A DNA stretch of 35,543 nucleotides, from the IMG/VR virus record IMGVR_UViG_3300031669_000121, positions 1-35,543 of that record; one strand, written 5' to 3'. A program made the translations under genes and the position numbers. The stretch's first letter is position 1; every line of letters starts with the position of its first letter. Shown here piece after piece: positions 1 to 9,355 of this stretch. The DNA is from a virus. The notes beneath the pieces were generated by a model, which searched no databases, was not told the DNA's origin, and worked only from the letters and a program-made list of their open reading frames with translations.

Positions 1-123
1 TATAAGATTTGATACTTGTTGCAGTGTTAATTGCACAGATACACCAGCTTGAACCGCATAAATGATATCATTTAATGTAGCATTTGCAACTGTTGGTAAT
101 TGTGTGACTTTTTCGTTTGCCAT
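1..123 (-). CDS. Tail-fibre-type protein, N-terminus only (runs off left edge)
   Basis: Forty-one codons from an ATG at 123, preceded by GGAAG seven bases upstream, remain open to base 1. The visible protein (MANEKVTQLPTV, then DIIYAVQAGVSVQLTLQQ) resembles the start of many phage fibre proteins, where a short 'V..LP....DIIY.VQ.GVS...TLQQ' head precedes beta-rich fibre. It follows the fibre gene at 147-1145 closely and is probably co-transcribed with it. It may be the front of the fibre whose end lies at the right edge, but a direct join of window ends is out of frame. The function call rests on sequence style and position only. Confidence 0.6.
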   Translation of the reverse strand, partial: MANEKVTQLPTVANATLNDIIYAVQAGVSVQLTLQQVSNLI

Positions 124-146
124 TATTAAACTTCCTTGTTTAATTT

Positions 147-1145
147 TTAATTTAAAATCTGCCAAACTGTACCATTGTAAATTATGCCAGTATAATAACC
201 TGCTTTTAGATCACCGGCACCTGGGTCGGCACCACCTTTTAATTTTATGGAAACATTACCAGTACCATTAAGATTAAAAGTACAAGCGCCAGTATTATCA
301 TTTAATACTTTTAGATATATAAAACATCCATCAAATGGTGAAAATGATTGCATAAATTTAATTGCGAAATTTCCAACATAAACATTTGCTGTGCCAGAAT
401 CTTGCAGTTTAAATAAACTATCAGATTGTCCTACAAAAGATGGTGCAATTTGATATAAAGAGAGTGGATTTATTAAAACCATTTTATCAAGTGTTACGTC
501 ATATATTAAAATTGCATTTGCATTATCTATATCATAATTTAATAATGAAGAATTAGATGGATAAGAAATAGTTTTAGCCGCTAATCCATTTACAGCAACA
601 GTTGGAGATGTTCCAACATTATTATTTGATTCATTTAAAACAAAAAATTGACCGTCTGCATAGGCCGATACTGCTGGTGTGAAAGTAGCAACAAAATTAT
701 TTAATGTACCTGTTGTATCTCTATAATAACTAAAAGACATATTTTGAATATTTTGAGCAGTTACTGAAGCACCGCCACCCGTCGCATTTAAAGTTGAACC
801 AGTAAAAGACAATCCAGTTCCTAAAGTGATATCTTGTCCATTAGCTGATGAACCCGTTGAGTTACCATATAATTTCATTGCTCCTATTGATGTAATTGTA
901 GTTGCACTGCTTGCAGTAGTGGCTGTAGTTGCAGTAGTGGCTGTAGTTGCAGTGGCTGCGTTTCCGCTAATATTTATACCCCATGTACCTGTTGCTTGTG
1001 TTCTTACACTTGTAAGTATATTTGCCCAGGTAATTGCAAAATCATCAGCAGAAGAAAATGGCGATCTACCAAGATACATCAAATCAGTAGATAACATAGC
1101 TGTAGCAGGGTTTGCAGTGAATATTTGATTAATATTTTTTGACAT
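147..1145 (-). CDS. Tail fibre protein with Ala-Thr repeat
   Basis: A 332-residue, Asn/Thr/Gly-rich beta-type protein of the distal tail, inferred to be a receptor-binding fibre. I start it at the ATG of MSKNINQIFTANP (1145) because AAGGA lies seven bases upstream; a longer ORF from 1184 lacks a good ribosome site. Residues about 60-80 hold the GNAATATTATTATT run typical of phage fibre shafts, encoded by a trinucleotide-like DNA repeat near 905-955. The C-terminal part (Gly/Asn-rich, ending in GTVWQILN) looks like a small fibre-tip domain. No enzymatic motif is visible. Confidence 0.7.
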   Translation of the reverse strand: MSKNINQIFTANPATAMLSTDLMYLGRSPFSSADDFAITWANILTSVRTQATGTWGINISGNAATATTATTATTATTASSATTITSIGAMKLYGNSTGSSANGQDITLGTGLSFTGSTLNATGGGASVTAQNIQNMSFSYYRDTTGTLNNFVATFTPAVSAYADGQFFVLNESNNNVGTSPTVAVNGLAAKTISYPSNSSLLNYDIDNANAILIYDVTLDKMVLINPLSLYQIAPSFVGQSDSLFKLQDSGTANVYVGNFAIKFMQSFSPFDGCFIYLKVLNDNTGACTFNLNGTGNVSIKLKGGADPGAGDLKAGYYTGIIYNGTVWQILN

Positions 1146-1155
1146 AATTAAATCC

Positions 1156-1335
1156 TTATCCCAATAATAAAAAATTAGTTCCATCTAACAATAAAAAGTT
1201 ATCACCCTCTAATAATAAAAAAGCATCACCAGTAGGTGGAACATTAGTTCCAGGCGTTTTTTGTATGACAGTAAAAATGCTATCAACAGAAAAATTAAAA
1301 TTATCAATATTTATGTCGTTATTGCGAAACTGCAT
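1156..1335 (-). CDS. Small protein with FLLL-[ED]G-x-N repeats
   Basis: Fifty-nine codons from an ATG at 1335, overlapping the end of the upstream gene by 17 bases in another frame, and stopping just before the fibre gene at 1145. The C-terminus is three short repeats: AFLLLEGD, NFLLLDGT, NFLLLG. Similar 'F.(V/L)(T/L)E' repeats occur inside the gp10-like protein of this phage, so a virion role as a small fibre or adaptor is inferred. I do not recognise a family. Tight coupling on both sides and the lack of any other reading of this stretch support it being real. Confidence 0.55.
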   Translation of the reverse strand: MQFRNNDINIDNFNFSVDSIFTVIQKTPGTNVPPTGDAFLLLEGDNFLLLDGTNFLLLG

Positions 1336-1669
1336 ATAAAGTTACTCCAACATCAGAAGCACCAGAACCATTATTATAGAAATTTATTACATCACCAGAT
1401 TTAACTGATTTTGATGCGGGATTTAATTCTGATACATTTTGTGCAAATGAATTTCCAACAGGAGGCGCTGCACTTGTATTTAAAGCCACCCAAATTGTAC
1501 TTCCAGGTTGGTAAGAAAATGATGCAATCCATCTTCCGAAATTAGAAGGAATAGTTACAGAAGAATTTCCAGTCGATAATAAATTAGCTGAATATCTATT
1601 TGTAGAAAATTGAGGTGCGTAAGCATTAAATCCTTGCACGTCTCTACCGAAGTTTAATTGAGTACTCAT
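1319..1669 (-). CDS. Virion-associated structural protein (conserved podovirus type)
   Basis: A 116-residue protein starting MSTQLNFGRDVQGFNAYAPQ. The N-terminal 'NFGRDVQGFNAYAPQFS..RYSA' and the central 'P..FGRWIASFS.QPGS..WVA.N..A..P' match my memory of a small conserved structural protein next to tail fibres in P22-like phages. It is a compact beta-rich protein with no signal peptide or membrane segment. It lies between two fibre genes, 17 bases after the 637-residue fibre. A capsid or tail surface role is inferred; exact function unknown. Confidence 0.6.
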   Translation of the reverse strand: MSTQLNFGRDVQGFNAYAPQFSTNRYSANLLSTGNSSVTIPSNFGRWIASFSYQPGSTIWVALNTSAAPPVGNSFAQNVSELNPASKSVKSGDVINFYNNGSGASDVGVTLYAVSQ

Positions 1670-1686
1670 AAGTTATGTCCTTATAA

Positions 1687-3600
1687 CTAAAGTTTAATAA
1701 ACATATTAAAAAATGTTGATTTTTGAACTATATTAAATGCAGTTCCACCACCTTGTGCAGCAACCACTATAGAAGTATTACCACTAGATGTCGGTAATGT
1801 AGTTCCGCCAATACTAGCTTGGTTAATAGTATTAACAAAAGGCATAGTTGATCCTGGGTGATTATGATTTGCCAATTCACTAATTAGCTGAGTATGAGCA
1901 AACTCATCAGTGAAAGTACCAGTTAAATAAGTAAAAATGGAGTTCGTTCCAGTACCACTACCTGGGAATGTAATGACATTTCCTGCCATAGCATCAGAAT
2001 AGGTAGCGGCTAAAGATATTTGAGTGCTTGAAATTACAATTGCGTAATAAACATTATTGGCAACTAATCCAGTCGGTAAAGCACCTGTAGTAGTTAATAT
2101 AATTGGAACACCAGTAAAGAATATTGATGTAGAAGCAACGTTTAATATATTTACTCCATAACCTGTAATAGATTGGCCTGTTTGATCACCAGCTACTCTA
2201 TTATCTAAACCACCTAATAGTGCTCTTCCTAATACTTTTGTTAACGAAATTTGTTTATTAGCAGAAAAATCAGCAATTGCTGATGCTCCATATGTACTTG
2301 CCGCACCCGCACTTGTATAAATTTGTATGATACTTGTTGCATTAGCAAGAAAACTAAAAGTAGACCAGATTAAATTAAATAATGGCCAAGTATCTATATT
2401 TGCCCTTGCAGTAGCATTTGATGATGAATTACCAATCGTCCCATCATTCATAGGAACCCAGCCAAAAGGATAAAATACATTTAAACTCGTTCTTACGTCG
2501 CCAGTTCTTGCATTATTAATAGTCGATGCAATTTGATCATAAGGAACGAAATCATTAACAGGAATAGTATTGCTAAGATAAAATGATGGCAATGCAATGT
2601 TAATATCGCATGTCACGGCTGTTGGATAATTTATTTGTAAAAAATAAGCATCATCTCCACCGATACCTAATGATAAATTTTGAGCCGTAGGAATGGGGAT
2701 GCTAATTAAATACTTTGTCCATGAATTTGTTAAACTTAATGTTTCTTCAACTATTGGCAAAGGTGATACAGCTCCCGTCCCATAATATGTATATAATGAA
2801 ATTTTTATTTTATTATTTATATTTCCGCTTAAATTCATTGCCTGTATTGCAAATGTTCCATTCGTAAAACCACTTAATGATTTTAAGTGCAATGCTAAAG
2901 GAATTTGTAAATATTTAGAAGTTTCCGTTCCAATTCCAGTACAATTTAAATTCATGTAAAATTCTGGCGTAACATCATTTGATAATACTTGATCATCAAA
3001 AGCAGTGGCCGCAGGTGGCGAGACAAAAGGATAAAATGTTACAGAATCCATAGCATCAGTTGTGTTCTTTATGAAGTGCATGTCAGCCATTGATGAATTA
3101 TAACCTTCATGCTGACTGGGAACTAAAACCGTGTCGGTTGATGAAATATTAACTGAGCCAATATTTCTAAAAAAAGCATTATTAACAATTAAGTTTTTAT
3201 TTGTCACACCAGAATTTTGAGCTGGTATATTTCCTTTACCTAAAAATGGAAAATTTTGTCTCGAAAACTGTTGCTGACCGTTAGAATTTCTAACAATTAT
3301 ATAATAAGTTTGAATATTTGAATTGTCAGTTTCATCGTAAGGATAATAGAACGGTATTGTGTCATTTCCATTATTATCGGTAATAGTTCCGACAGAGCTT
3401 AAAGTTAATGGATTTGGCAATGTTATATAAGTGTAATTGCCTGGGATGCCTGTTTGATAATACCAATTCTTTAAAGTGGTTCTGCTATTATCTTGAAAAA
3501 GTGTGATTGTACCGCCAGCCAATGGCAAGCCCGTAGCATTGTCAACGAGATAATCTTGCAGCATTGGCGCTGCAATGAGTAAACTTGTATTAATAGCCAT
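1687..3600 (-). CDS. Tail fibre / tail-collar-type protein
   Basis: A 637-residue protein. The N-terminal third (APMLQDYLVDNATGLPLAGGTITLF, then IPFYYPYDE and TYYIIVRNSNGQQQFSRQNFP) is the domain often found at the head of phage fibres that dock on the tail. The middle is beta-rich and carbohydrate-binding-like in composition. Residues about 375-640 resemble a phage tail-collar or short-fibre tip (FGWVPMNDGTIGN, KVLGRALLGGLDN, HTQLISELANHNHPGS). The His-rich LANHNHPG end fits a collar domain. It is the largest tail protein and comes directly after the ejection-protein genes, so it is the likely main adhesin. Confidence 0.75.
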   Translation of the reverse strand: MAINTSLLIAAPMLQDYLVDNATGLPLAGGTITLFQDNSRTTLKNWYYQTGIPGNYTYITLPNPLTLSSVGTITDNNGNDTIPFYYPYDETDNSNIQTYYIIVRNSNGQQQFSRQNFPFLGKGNIPAQNSGVTNKNLIVNNAFFRNIGSVNISSTDTVLVPSQHEGYNSSMADMHFIKNTTDAMDSVTFYPFVSPPAATAFDDQVLSNDVTPEFYMNLNCTGIGTETSKYLQIPLALHLKSLSGFTNGTFAIQAMNLSGNINNKIKISLYTYYGTGAVSPLPIVEETLSLTNSWTKYLISIPIPTAQNLSLGIGGDDAYFLQINYPTAVTCDINIALPSFYLSNTIPVNDFVPYDQIASTINNARTGDVRTSLNVFYPFGWVPMNDGTIGNSSSNATARANIDTWPLFNLIWSTFSFLANATSIIQIYTSAGAASTYGASAIADFSANKQISLTKVLGRALLGGLDNRVAGDQTGQSITGYGVNILNVASTSIFFTGVPIILTTTGALPTGLVANNVYYAIVISSTQISLAATYSDAMAGNVITFPGSGTGTNSIFTYLTGTFTDEFAHTQLISELANHNHPGSTMPFVNTINQASIGGTTLPTSSGNTSIVVAAQGGGTAFNIVQKSTFFNMFIKL

Positions 3601-3641
3601 TCCTTGGCATCCTTCTAAATATTAAGCAATAACATTCCTTG

Positions 3642-4967
3642 CTATTGATTTAAATCATTATTACCAATTAGTTGTCGTCCAGCACTATAATATCCTGGAC
3701 TTGCCTTTTGAAGCTGTTTAATAATCCAAGGATTTTGAGCCATTTTCACTAATTGTGGCATCGCATGTTGCCCTAAATATGTGCCCGCCCCAATTCCTCC
3801 CAATGTACCTAAAATCGGATTAATCATATGACCACCAACAGTCGAAGCGGCAATTGGTAATCCATATTGCATTGCTTTTCCCATAGAAACTTTATTTTTT
3901 ATATCATTTAATGTATTAGATAAAAAATGTTCATTAGGTATATTTTTCTTTTCTTTAGAGGATTTAATAGCGTTTATTAATTTATTAGGTTCTATTTCTT
4001 CAACATTTCCTTCAACAATATTTGCTAATTTTGGAGATGACAAATAAGGCATTCTTTCTTGCTTATGAATTCTTGCACCTTCTAAATAAGAATTTTTAGC
4101 ATCTTTATCATGAGATTCTAATGAATTTAGAATATCATTTTTTAATGATTCTCTGCTTTTTTCTAATGCAAACAATCTATCTTGTCCAATAGCATCTAAT
4201 GATTTATTTTTATATAAAGGTATCATTTCAGAAAACATTTGACTTTGTAATTTATGAGCATTCTTTATAGTAGGATTTTCAATGAATTTTTCATGTAAAA
4301 ATTTTACTTTTTGTCCAACATAATCTTTATATTTATCATACATTTTAATATATTTATCTGAATTTAAATTTTCATCACCATATTTTTCCATAACTGGCTG
4401 ATATTGTTTTCTTTCTTTATCAACAACATTTTGATAATTTGATTTTATGTCATTTAATTTTTCATTTGTATATTTCAATGGTTTTATCATTTCTGCTATT
4501 CCAGAAATGGCATGAAGTGGAGATGTAGCCGCCTCCAAAATAGAATTAAATTTTAAATTATTTTCCAATGATTCTGGAAGAGATTCTTTATTATCTTCCC
4601 TACCCATTTGCATAGCTGTACTACTGGCAACGCCGGAACCAATTCTACCCGCAGCATTTGATAAATATGGAATTAATCCTTTTGCTGCTATTAATTCGGG
4701 CTGATAAGCCGATGCCAATCCACCGCCGGCTTCTAATGCAGCTTTACCAAATTTTTCAGGAGTATTTAAACCTTGTTTCATCATACTTAAATCATTAACC
4801 GATTTAGTGGATTTTAAAAAATTACTTACTAAATCAGAATTATTATTAATATCTGGATTATTCTTTGATAAATAATAAATATTTAATTGATTTTCTATTT
4901 CATTATCAGACATACTTTCTGGGAATTTTACAATACTATTGTCTGGTAATCTTATCTTTTTAGGCAT
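3642..4967 (-). CDS. Internal virion / DNA-ejection protein (gp16 position)
   Basis: A 441-residue protein beginning MPKKIRLPDNSIVKFPESMSD, a head seen on many internal virion proteins. Residues about 170-330 are long charged helices. A hydrophobic Gly/Ala-rich segment near residues 365-405 (AASTVGGHMINPILGTLGGIGAGTYLG, shown in pieces) could cross a membrane. It is third in a row of three genes occupying the place of P22 gp7, gp20 and gp16, which are ejected with DNA to form a channel through the cell envelope. The start overlaps the upstream stop by one base (TAATG), indicating translational coupling. The assignment is by position and composition. Confidence 0.6.
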   Translation of the reverse strand: MPKKIRLPDNSIVKFPESMSDNEIENQLNIYYLSKNNPDINNNSDLVSNFLKSTKSVNDLSMMKQGLNTPEKFGKAALEAGGGLASAYQPELIAAKGLIPYLSNAAGRIGSGVASSTAMQMGREDNKESLPESLENNLKFNSILEAATSPLHAISGIAEMIKPLKYTNEKLNDIKSNYQNVVDKERKQYQPVMEKYGDENLNSDKYIKMYDKYKDYVGQKVKFLHEKFIENPTIKNAHKLQSQMFSEMIPLYKNKSLDAIGQDRLFALEKSRESLKNDILNSLESHDKDAKNSYLEGARIHKQERMPYLSSPKLANIVEGNVEEIEPNKLINAIKSSKEKKNIPNEHFLSNTLNDIKNKVSMGKAMQYGLPIAASTVGGHMINPILGTLGGIGAGTYLGQHAMPQLVKMAQNPWIIKQLQKASPGYYSAGRQLIGNNDLNQ

Positions 4968-5878
4968 TATTCTATTCTCCTAGTTTTTTGATTCCAAACT
5001 CTAATTACTTCACCGTTTTTATTATTATTTATTTCTTTTGAAATTGGATTTTGCGGCTGTTCTTCATAAGCTTTACGAGATTTTAATGCTTGCCTATAAG
5101 TTCCGGTTTCATTTTTCAATATATCCATCAATTGATTATATTTTTTAATTGCTGTATTTTTATCTAAAACCCAAGATTCAGGATTTACCAAATCATTCAA
5201 TTGCTTATCCATTTGTGGTGTTATAGATGCACCATAAAATTGCCTAGTTTGTTTTGCTAATAATTGAGCTGCCGTCAATGCTTTTTGATAATTTTGAAAT
5301 CTTTCACTAGGTTTATTTTGGCTAGCATTTCCGTAATCTATAGCTTTTTTTATATGACCACCTATACCACTATAAGAAAATAAATGCTCTGGATTTATAT
5401 ACTTTGTAGTTTTATCAATATTAGTAGCAAATAAATTTCTTTTTCTTGTATCTAAATCCGTAGTTTGTTTTTGCCTGGATAATTGATACGCATTTGAAAT
5501 ATCATCTTCACCGCTTTCAGGGTTATAATTATTTTGATTATCTTGAATATTTTGATTTGCATTAATATTTTTCTCATTATCATTATAAAGCGATTCTTGA
5601 TTTGGTTGATTTGGTTGATTTGCTCCATAATTTTGAAGTATTGATCTGACAATCGGTGCTTCAACAAATGATTTACCAACATTTGTCAGCCCTCTTTCTT
5701 GTAATGCAGGACTTTGATAATATTTTGATAATGCTTGCTTATATTGATTATTTATTCTCGACGTTTGATAATCAGTTAATGCTTTAGCAAGTGCGCTAGA
5801 CCCCGTTGCAAATCCAGTCAATAAAGGGTTAGCTTCTTGAAAACTTATTCTTTGAAAATCAGGGAATTGAATAGGCAT
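4967..5878 (-). CDS. Internal virion / ejection protein (gp20 position)
   Basis: A 303-residue, Gln/Asn-rich protein with a low-complexity stretch near residues 85-125 (repeated QPNQ, NINANQNIQDNQNN) between two helical parts. Composition and position, between the gp7-like and gp16-like genes, suggest an ejected internal head protein. I do not see a catalytic motif. It is co-translated with the next gene through a one-base overlap. Function is inferred only from gene order in P22-type phages. Confidence 0.55.
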   Translation of the reverse strand: MPIQFPDFQRISFQEANPLLTGFATGSSALAKALTDYQTSRINNQYKQALSKYYQSPALQERGLTNVGKSFVEAPIVRSILQNYGANQPNQPNQESLYNDNEKNINANQNIQDNQNNYNPESGEDDISNAYQLSRQKQTTDLDTRKRNLFATNIDKTTKYINPEHLFSYSGIGGHIKKAIDYGNASQNKPSERFQNYQKALTAAQLLAKQTRQFYGASITPQMDKQLNDLVNPESWVLDKNTAIKKYNQLMDILKNETGTYRQALKSRKAYEEQPQNPISKEINNNKNGEVIRVWNQKTRRIE

Positions 5879-5889
5879 AATTTAAACTC

Positions 5890-6531
5890 CTATAAAAATG
5901 CCGAGGCTAAGCTGGTGCCAGCACCAAGAATTGAACCCCATTTGCCACCTTCATGCTGATTTTCAGCATTTTGACCTTCATAAGCTAATTTAGCTTTGTT
6001 GGCTAATATGGAGGCTAAATCTTGACCAAGTCCAACACCGGTTTGAGCGCCAGTATTATAAAGTGATTGCTCACCCTCCAAACCATGACCATATAGACCT
6101 AATGCGCGACTAATCCAGTCACCAAAGTCTTTATTGCCGAGATTGGTCGCTAGTTCCATATTTTGCTGTTCATGCTGTGGTGAGCCTGCCATGCCCCCTG
6201 CTGCCGCGGCATGTCCAGCACCTTGCAATGCTTGCTGTAATGCAAATTTAAAACCAGGTGATTCATGATATCCGGCGCCTATCTTGTTAAGAACGCTGCC
6301 AGGGTCATTAGTAAGATTTCCATATTGACCTTCTGCGATATCACCTGCACGATTTCCACGTTCAATATATGGATTCATGTAATGTTCCAGCACACCTGGC
6401 ATTTCATTCATGTATGGCATTGCCGATTCAGCAGGATTTTCATAGTTATCAAACATATTCCATAACTTATCACCAGCACTTCCCTTGCCGATGGGTAGGC
6501 CAAATCTTTCTATATCATCATAATTAGGCAT
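5890..6531 (-). CDS. Internal virion / DNA transfer protein (gp7 position)
   Basis: A 213-residue Gly/Ala/Met-rich protein. The central 'GAGHAAAAGGMAGSPQHEQQNMELATNLG' region (given here in part) and 'ALGLYGHGL.GEQSLYNTG' are features I associate with a conserved podovirus internal-virion family. The C-terminus (WGSILGAGTSLASAFL) is hydrophobic and could insert into a membrane during ejection. It follows the 104-residue protein and precedes the two other ejection candidates, in P22 order (14/7/20/16). Confidence 0.6.
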   Translation of the reverse strand: MPNYDDIERFGLPIGKGSAGDKLWNMFDNYENPAESAMPYMNEMPGVLEHYMNPYIERGNRAGDIAEGQYGNLTNDPGSVLNKIGAGYHESPGFKFALQQALQGAGHAAAAGGMAGSPQHEQQNMELATNLGNKDFGDWISRALGLYGHGLEGEQSLYNTGAQTGVGLGQDLASILANKAKLAYEGQNAENQHEGGKWGSILGAGTSLASAFL

Positions 6532-6544
6532 TTTCTAATTCCTT

Positions 6545-6859
6545 TTATGTCAATGTAAATGTTTTCCATGTACCGTTTACATTTCCTTTAAACGCATTAT
6601 TTGTTGAGTCATAAAGTACATTTGCAATACTTCCACGCTTTGTTTCACTTGTAAGAGAAGTAGTTAAACTTAATATATTAGTGGCAGTTTGCGCAGGTAC
6701 TTTTATACCTTCGTTTGAAAAATTATTTTGAAGTGCAGCAACTAAATTTTGAAAAAATAAAATCCAGTATTGATTCATATTTCCATCTTTATCAACAAGA
6801 GGTTGATTTCTTGGTAAATCAGGAAAAACTGCTTGTTGTTGTACTGATTGCGTTGTCAT
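6545..6859 (-). CDS. Small neck/tail-associated virion protein (gp26 position)
   Basis: A 104-residue protein with 'FPDLPRNQPLVDKDGNMNQYWILFFQNLVAALQ', a segment I associate with small proteins encoded directly after gp10-like neck genes. It overlaps the gp10-like stop by four bases (ATGA). The position equals that of the P22 tail needle gp26, but it lacks the long coiled coil expected of a needle, so the role is unproven. The C-terminal half (SETKRGSIANVLYDSTNNAFKG) looks like a small beta domain. Confidence 0.5.
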   Translation of the reverse strand: MTTQSVQQQAVFPDLPRNQPLVDKDGNMNQYWILFFQNLVAALQNNFSNEGIKVPAQTATNILSLTTSLTSETKRGSIANVLYDSTNNAFKGNVNGTWKTFTLT

Positions 6860-8556
6860 TGTCTTATATTTAAAACTCCGTTAGTTGCTACAAATCGTCC
6901 TAAACCCCAAAATTTGAATTGACAAACTAAATCATTTGATGCACCAAGCTGCCACCACATCAAGCGATTTTTTCGTAATCCTGGCGCGTTTAAATAATAT
7001 GGAAAATCGCTACTAAATCCCTGGCCGCCATCCATTGATATTGATAAATCAACATGTGGCAAAGATAAGTCAGATGTACCCGTATTAGATTCTTGTTCAA
7101 ATATAAGGTATTCAAATGAATCAACGTCCTGTTGTTCAGAAAGTAATAAATTTTCGTTTTCTGTTTCAAGAAAATCACCTAATTCCGTAACGAGAAATAT
7201 GTCATCGCCTTCGGTTATTACAAATTTATCATCTTCCGTAATAAAGAAGGCATCTCCTAAACTTTGTTGTTGATATGGAATTTCACCTTGTTCAATTGTA
7301 AATCCTGCATCATTAGCTATAAAATATTCTTGCGATGGTAATCTAATATTTTTACATACTCTTATTCTTGGAATTTCTTTACCATCATATGTATTAAATA
7401 TTGTATCAAAAGCATAAATATTTCCGTTATTTTTAGTTACAAAATAATATTGATTATTGAAAAATGCAACTTCATTGGCTATAAAATAGTTAAGATTTTC
7501 ATCACTTGCATGATAAAATTTCTTTGTATTAAAATCATAAAATAATGATAAATTATCCGTGTAGAAATTTATGTGATAAATTAAATGTCCATCTTGCCGA
7601 TATATAAATCCTTGAGAATCTTCTGGATTACTTAATTGTGAAAATAAATAATCAATACCATCTGTTGTTATTTTCTCAGGCATTTGACCTGTTGTGTAAA
7701 CTATAATCGGCCCTGATTTCTCATTTTGAGCAAGCCAAACAACTATTTCATCAGTAGCAGCAACAGTTGCAGGATTAATGCAGCCATAATCAATGTTAAA
7801 AGATGTATTCCTTTGGTATGGAAATAATTGCAAACCTAGATCAAACCAAGATTCCGTTACGGTTTTACCCATTACTAAAATCATATTTCCACGTGACGGA
7901 AATCTTACAATTGCCTGCGTATCATCTGGTTTTGTTTGTATCAATCCTATATGTGCAGAATCATCCGGCCATGACAAACCATTATTAGAATCAGATAAAC
8001 GCCATGTATTGTTTGCGGGAGGCGTATAGAAAGAATCTTCTGATGCAGCACATAAAAAATAAGTATCATGAAAATCTATAAATCCAGGTTTAAAGGTGGT
8101 GCTTATTTGTTGAAATTGTGGCGTTAATGTCTGATCATATAAATATAACGATATACCATCCGAAATCAAAACCTGGGGTTTATTATTTTCAGCAATATAA
8201 ACAGTTCCAGATGTTGTTAATAAATTTCCAATTAATGTTTCACTTGTGTCAAACGTTTGTTGAATATTTTGATCAAAGAAAATATCAACTAAATAAACTC
8301 TGCTATCGATAACTGTAATTAACTTATTTAATTTTGTACTTGTATGGATTGCTCTGCCCTTTTTCCCAGGATTTGCACCCATACCTAAATCATATGCAGA
8401 TACTGCTGTTTGATATCCGGCATATGGAACAATCCAGCCATCACTTATAAACATATTATATGTTTTTTCAGAGTCAATTTTTGGGTAACGACCAAACACG
8501 CTTGAACCAGCGATATTAAGTTCAACTTGTTTAAATCGATTACTTCTGTTTATCAT
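6856..8556 (-). CDS. Packaged-DNA stabilisation / tail hub protein, P22 gp10-like
   Basis: A 566-residue protein starting MINRSNRFKQVELNIAGSSVFGRYPKI and containing KTYNMFISDGW, like P22 gp10, which plugs the portal vertex and joins the tail hub. P22 gp10 is about 470 residues. The extra length is explained by an acidic repeat insert at residues 432-495 (TEDDKF, TEGDDIF, TELGDF, TENENLLL). The C-terminus after the insert (DLSLPHVDLSISMDGG, RKNRLMWWQLGAS) is the usual family end. It is followed with a four-base overlap by the 104-residue gene. Confident for family, inference for the insert. Confidence 0.85.
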   Translation of the reverse strand: MINRSNRFKQVELNIAGSSVFGRYPKIDSEKTYNMFISDGWIVPYAGYQTAVSAYDLGMGANPGKKGRAIHTSTKLNKLITVIDSRVYLVDIFFDQNIQQTFDTSETLIGNLLTTSGTVYIAENNKPQVLISDGISLYLYDQTLTPQFQQISTTFKPGFIDFHDTYFLCAASEDSFYTPPANNTWRLSDSNNGLSWPDDSAHIGLIQTKPDDTQAIVRFPSRGNMILVMGKTVTESWFDLGLQLFPYQRNTSFNIDYGCINPATVAATDEIVVWLAQNEKSGPIIVYTTGQMPEKITTDGIDYLFSQLSNPEDSQGFIYRQDGHLIYHINFYTDNLSLFYDFNTKKFYHASDENLNYFIANEVAFFNNQYYFVTKNNGNIYAFDTIFNTYDGKEIPRIRVCKNIRLPSQEYFIANDAGFTIEQGEIPYQQQSLGDAFFITEDDKFVITEGDDIFLVTELGDFLETENENLLLSEQQDVDSFEYLIFEQESNTGTSDLSLPHVDLSISMDGGQGFSSDFPYYLNAPGLRKNRLMWWQLGASNDLVCQFKFWGLGRFVATNGVLNIRQ

Positions 8557-8587
8557 TTAAATTCCTTACGGAACATAATTTTAAAAA

Positions 8588-9337
8588 TTAACTAGGGCGC
8601 CATCCCTTCCCGATATTTATATCACCGAAATTAATACCCGTACCTTGAGTCAATATGCTTGTTTTTATATTGCTTAAATCAGGTGGTGACATATACATCA
8701 ACTTTCTCATCATCTTATTTAAGATTGCTTCTGATTCGGGGTTAAACTGTATCCCATATTCAGAACACATATATTGAGCAAGACAGTAACGCAAATACTC
8801 AATATATGACGTATCAAAACCTACATTTGAGCCATTTATGAATGTATAGGGCAAAGTAGAAGTAATATTTGTTAAATCAGTATTCAATGAAACATCTGTT
8901 AAAAAAAACTTAGCCATTATTTTTAATGGATAATTACTTTCAGGTAAAAAATATAATGCTAAATTTCCACCGCCTAAACTGCGGTTAAAATTCCAGTTAA
9001 AAGGTAGCGTTTGAATATTATCAATTCGACCTGAGCCATAATATGATCTTCTTGATGTTGAATCCATAGGGTATCTAACTTGATCAATATTGAATGTTAC
9101 CGATTCAATTTCAGCAATACTTGGAAGGAAATAAAATTCCTGTCCAGCATCTGCGGGCAATTCAACATATGTCCAGTATGGTATTAAATCAGTTTCAATT
9201 TGCTTGAAATCTAATAAAGCATTAAGCAACATCAAACCATCATTAATTTGATCACCCGAAACATTTTGCAAATTTCGGGCGACAATTCCTGATAAATACC
9301 ATGATCGAGTTATAAGTGTCTGTGCAGTATATGCCAT
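8588..9337 (-). CDS. Head-completion / tail accessory factor, P22 gp4-like
   Basis: A 249-residue protein beginning MAYTAQTLITRSWYLSGIV with 'DQINDGLMLLNALLDFKQ', typical of the gp4-type adaptor that binds below the portal and closes the packaged head. The ATG at 9337 is preferred over the GTG three codons upstream because GAGGAG lies eight bases before it. It is longer than P22 gp4 (166 residues) through a beta-rich centre and a helical end (YLRYCLAQYMCSEYGIQFNPE). It sits immediately before the gp10-like gene, as in P22. Confidence 0.75.
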   Translation of the reverse strand: MAYTAQTLITRSWYLSGIVARNLQNVSGDQINDGLMLLNALLDFKQIETDLIPYWTYVELPADAGQEFYFLPSIAEIESVTFNIDQVRYPMDSTSRRSYYGSGRIDNIQTLPFNWNFNRSLGGGNLALYFLPESNYPLKIMAKFFLTDVSLNTDLTNITSTLPYTFINGSNVGFDTSYIEYLRYCLAQYMCSEYGIQFNPESEAILNKMMRKLMYMSPPDLSNIKTSILTQGTGINFGDINIGKGWRPS

Positions 9338-9355
9338 GAGACACACTCCTCAATA

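Noticed and set aside
826-1128. Plus-strand ORF of 100 codons with Val-Ala repeat
   Set aside because: Shadow of the Ala-Thr repeat of the fibre gene on the other strand; no ribosome site.
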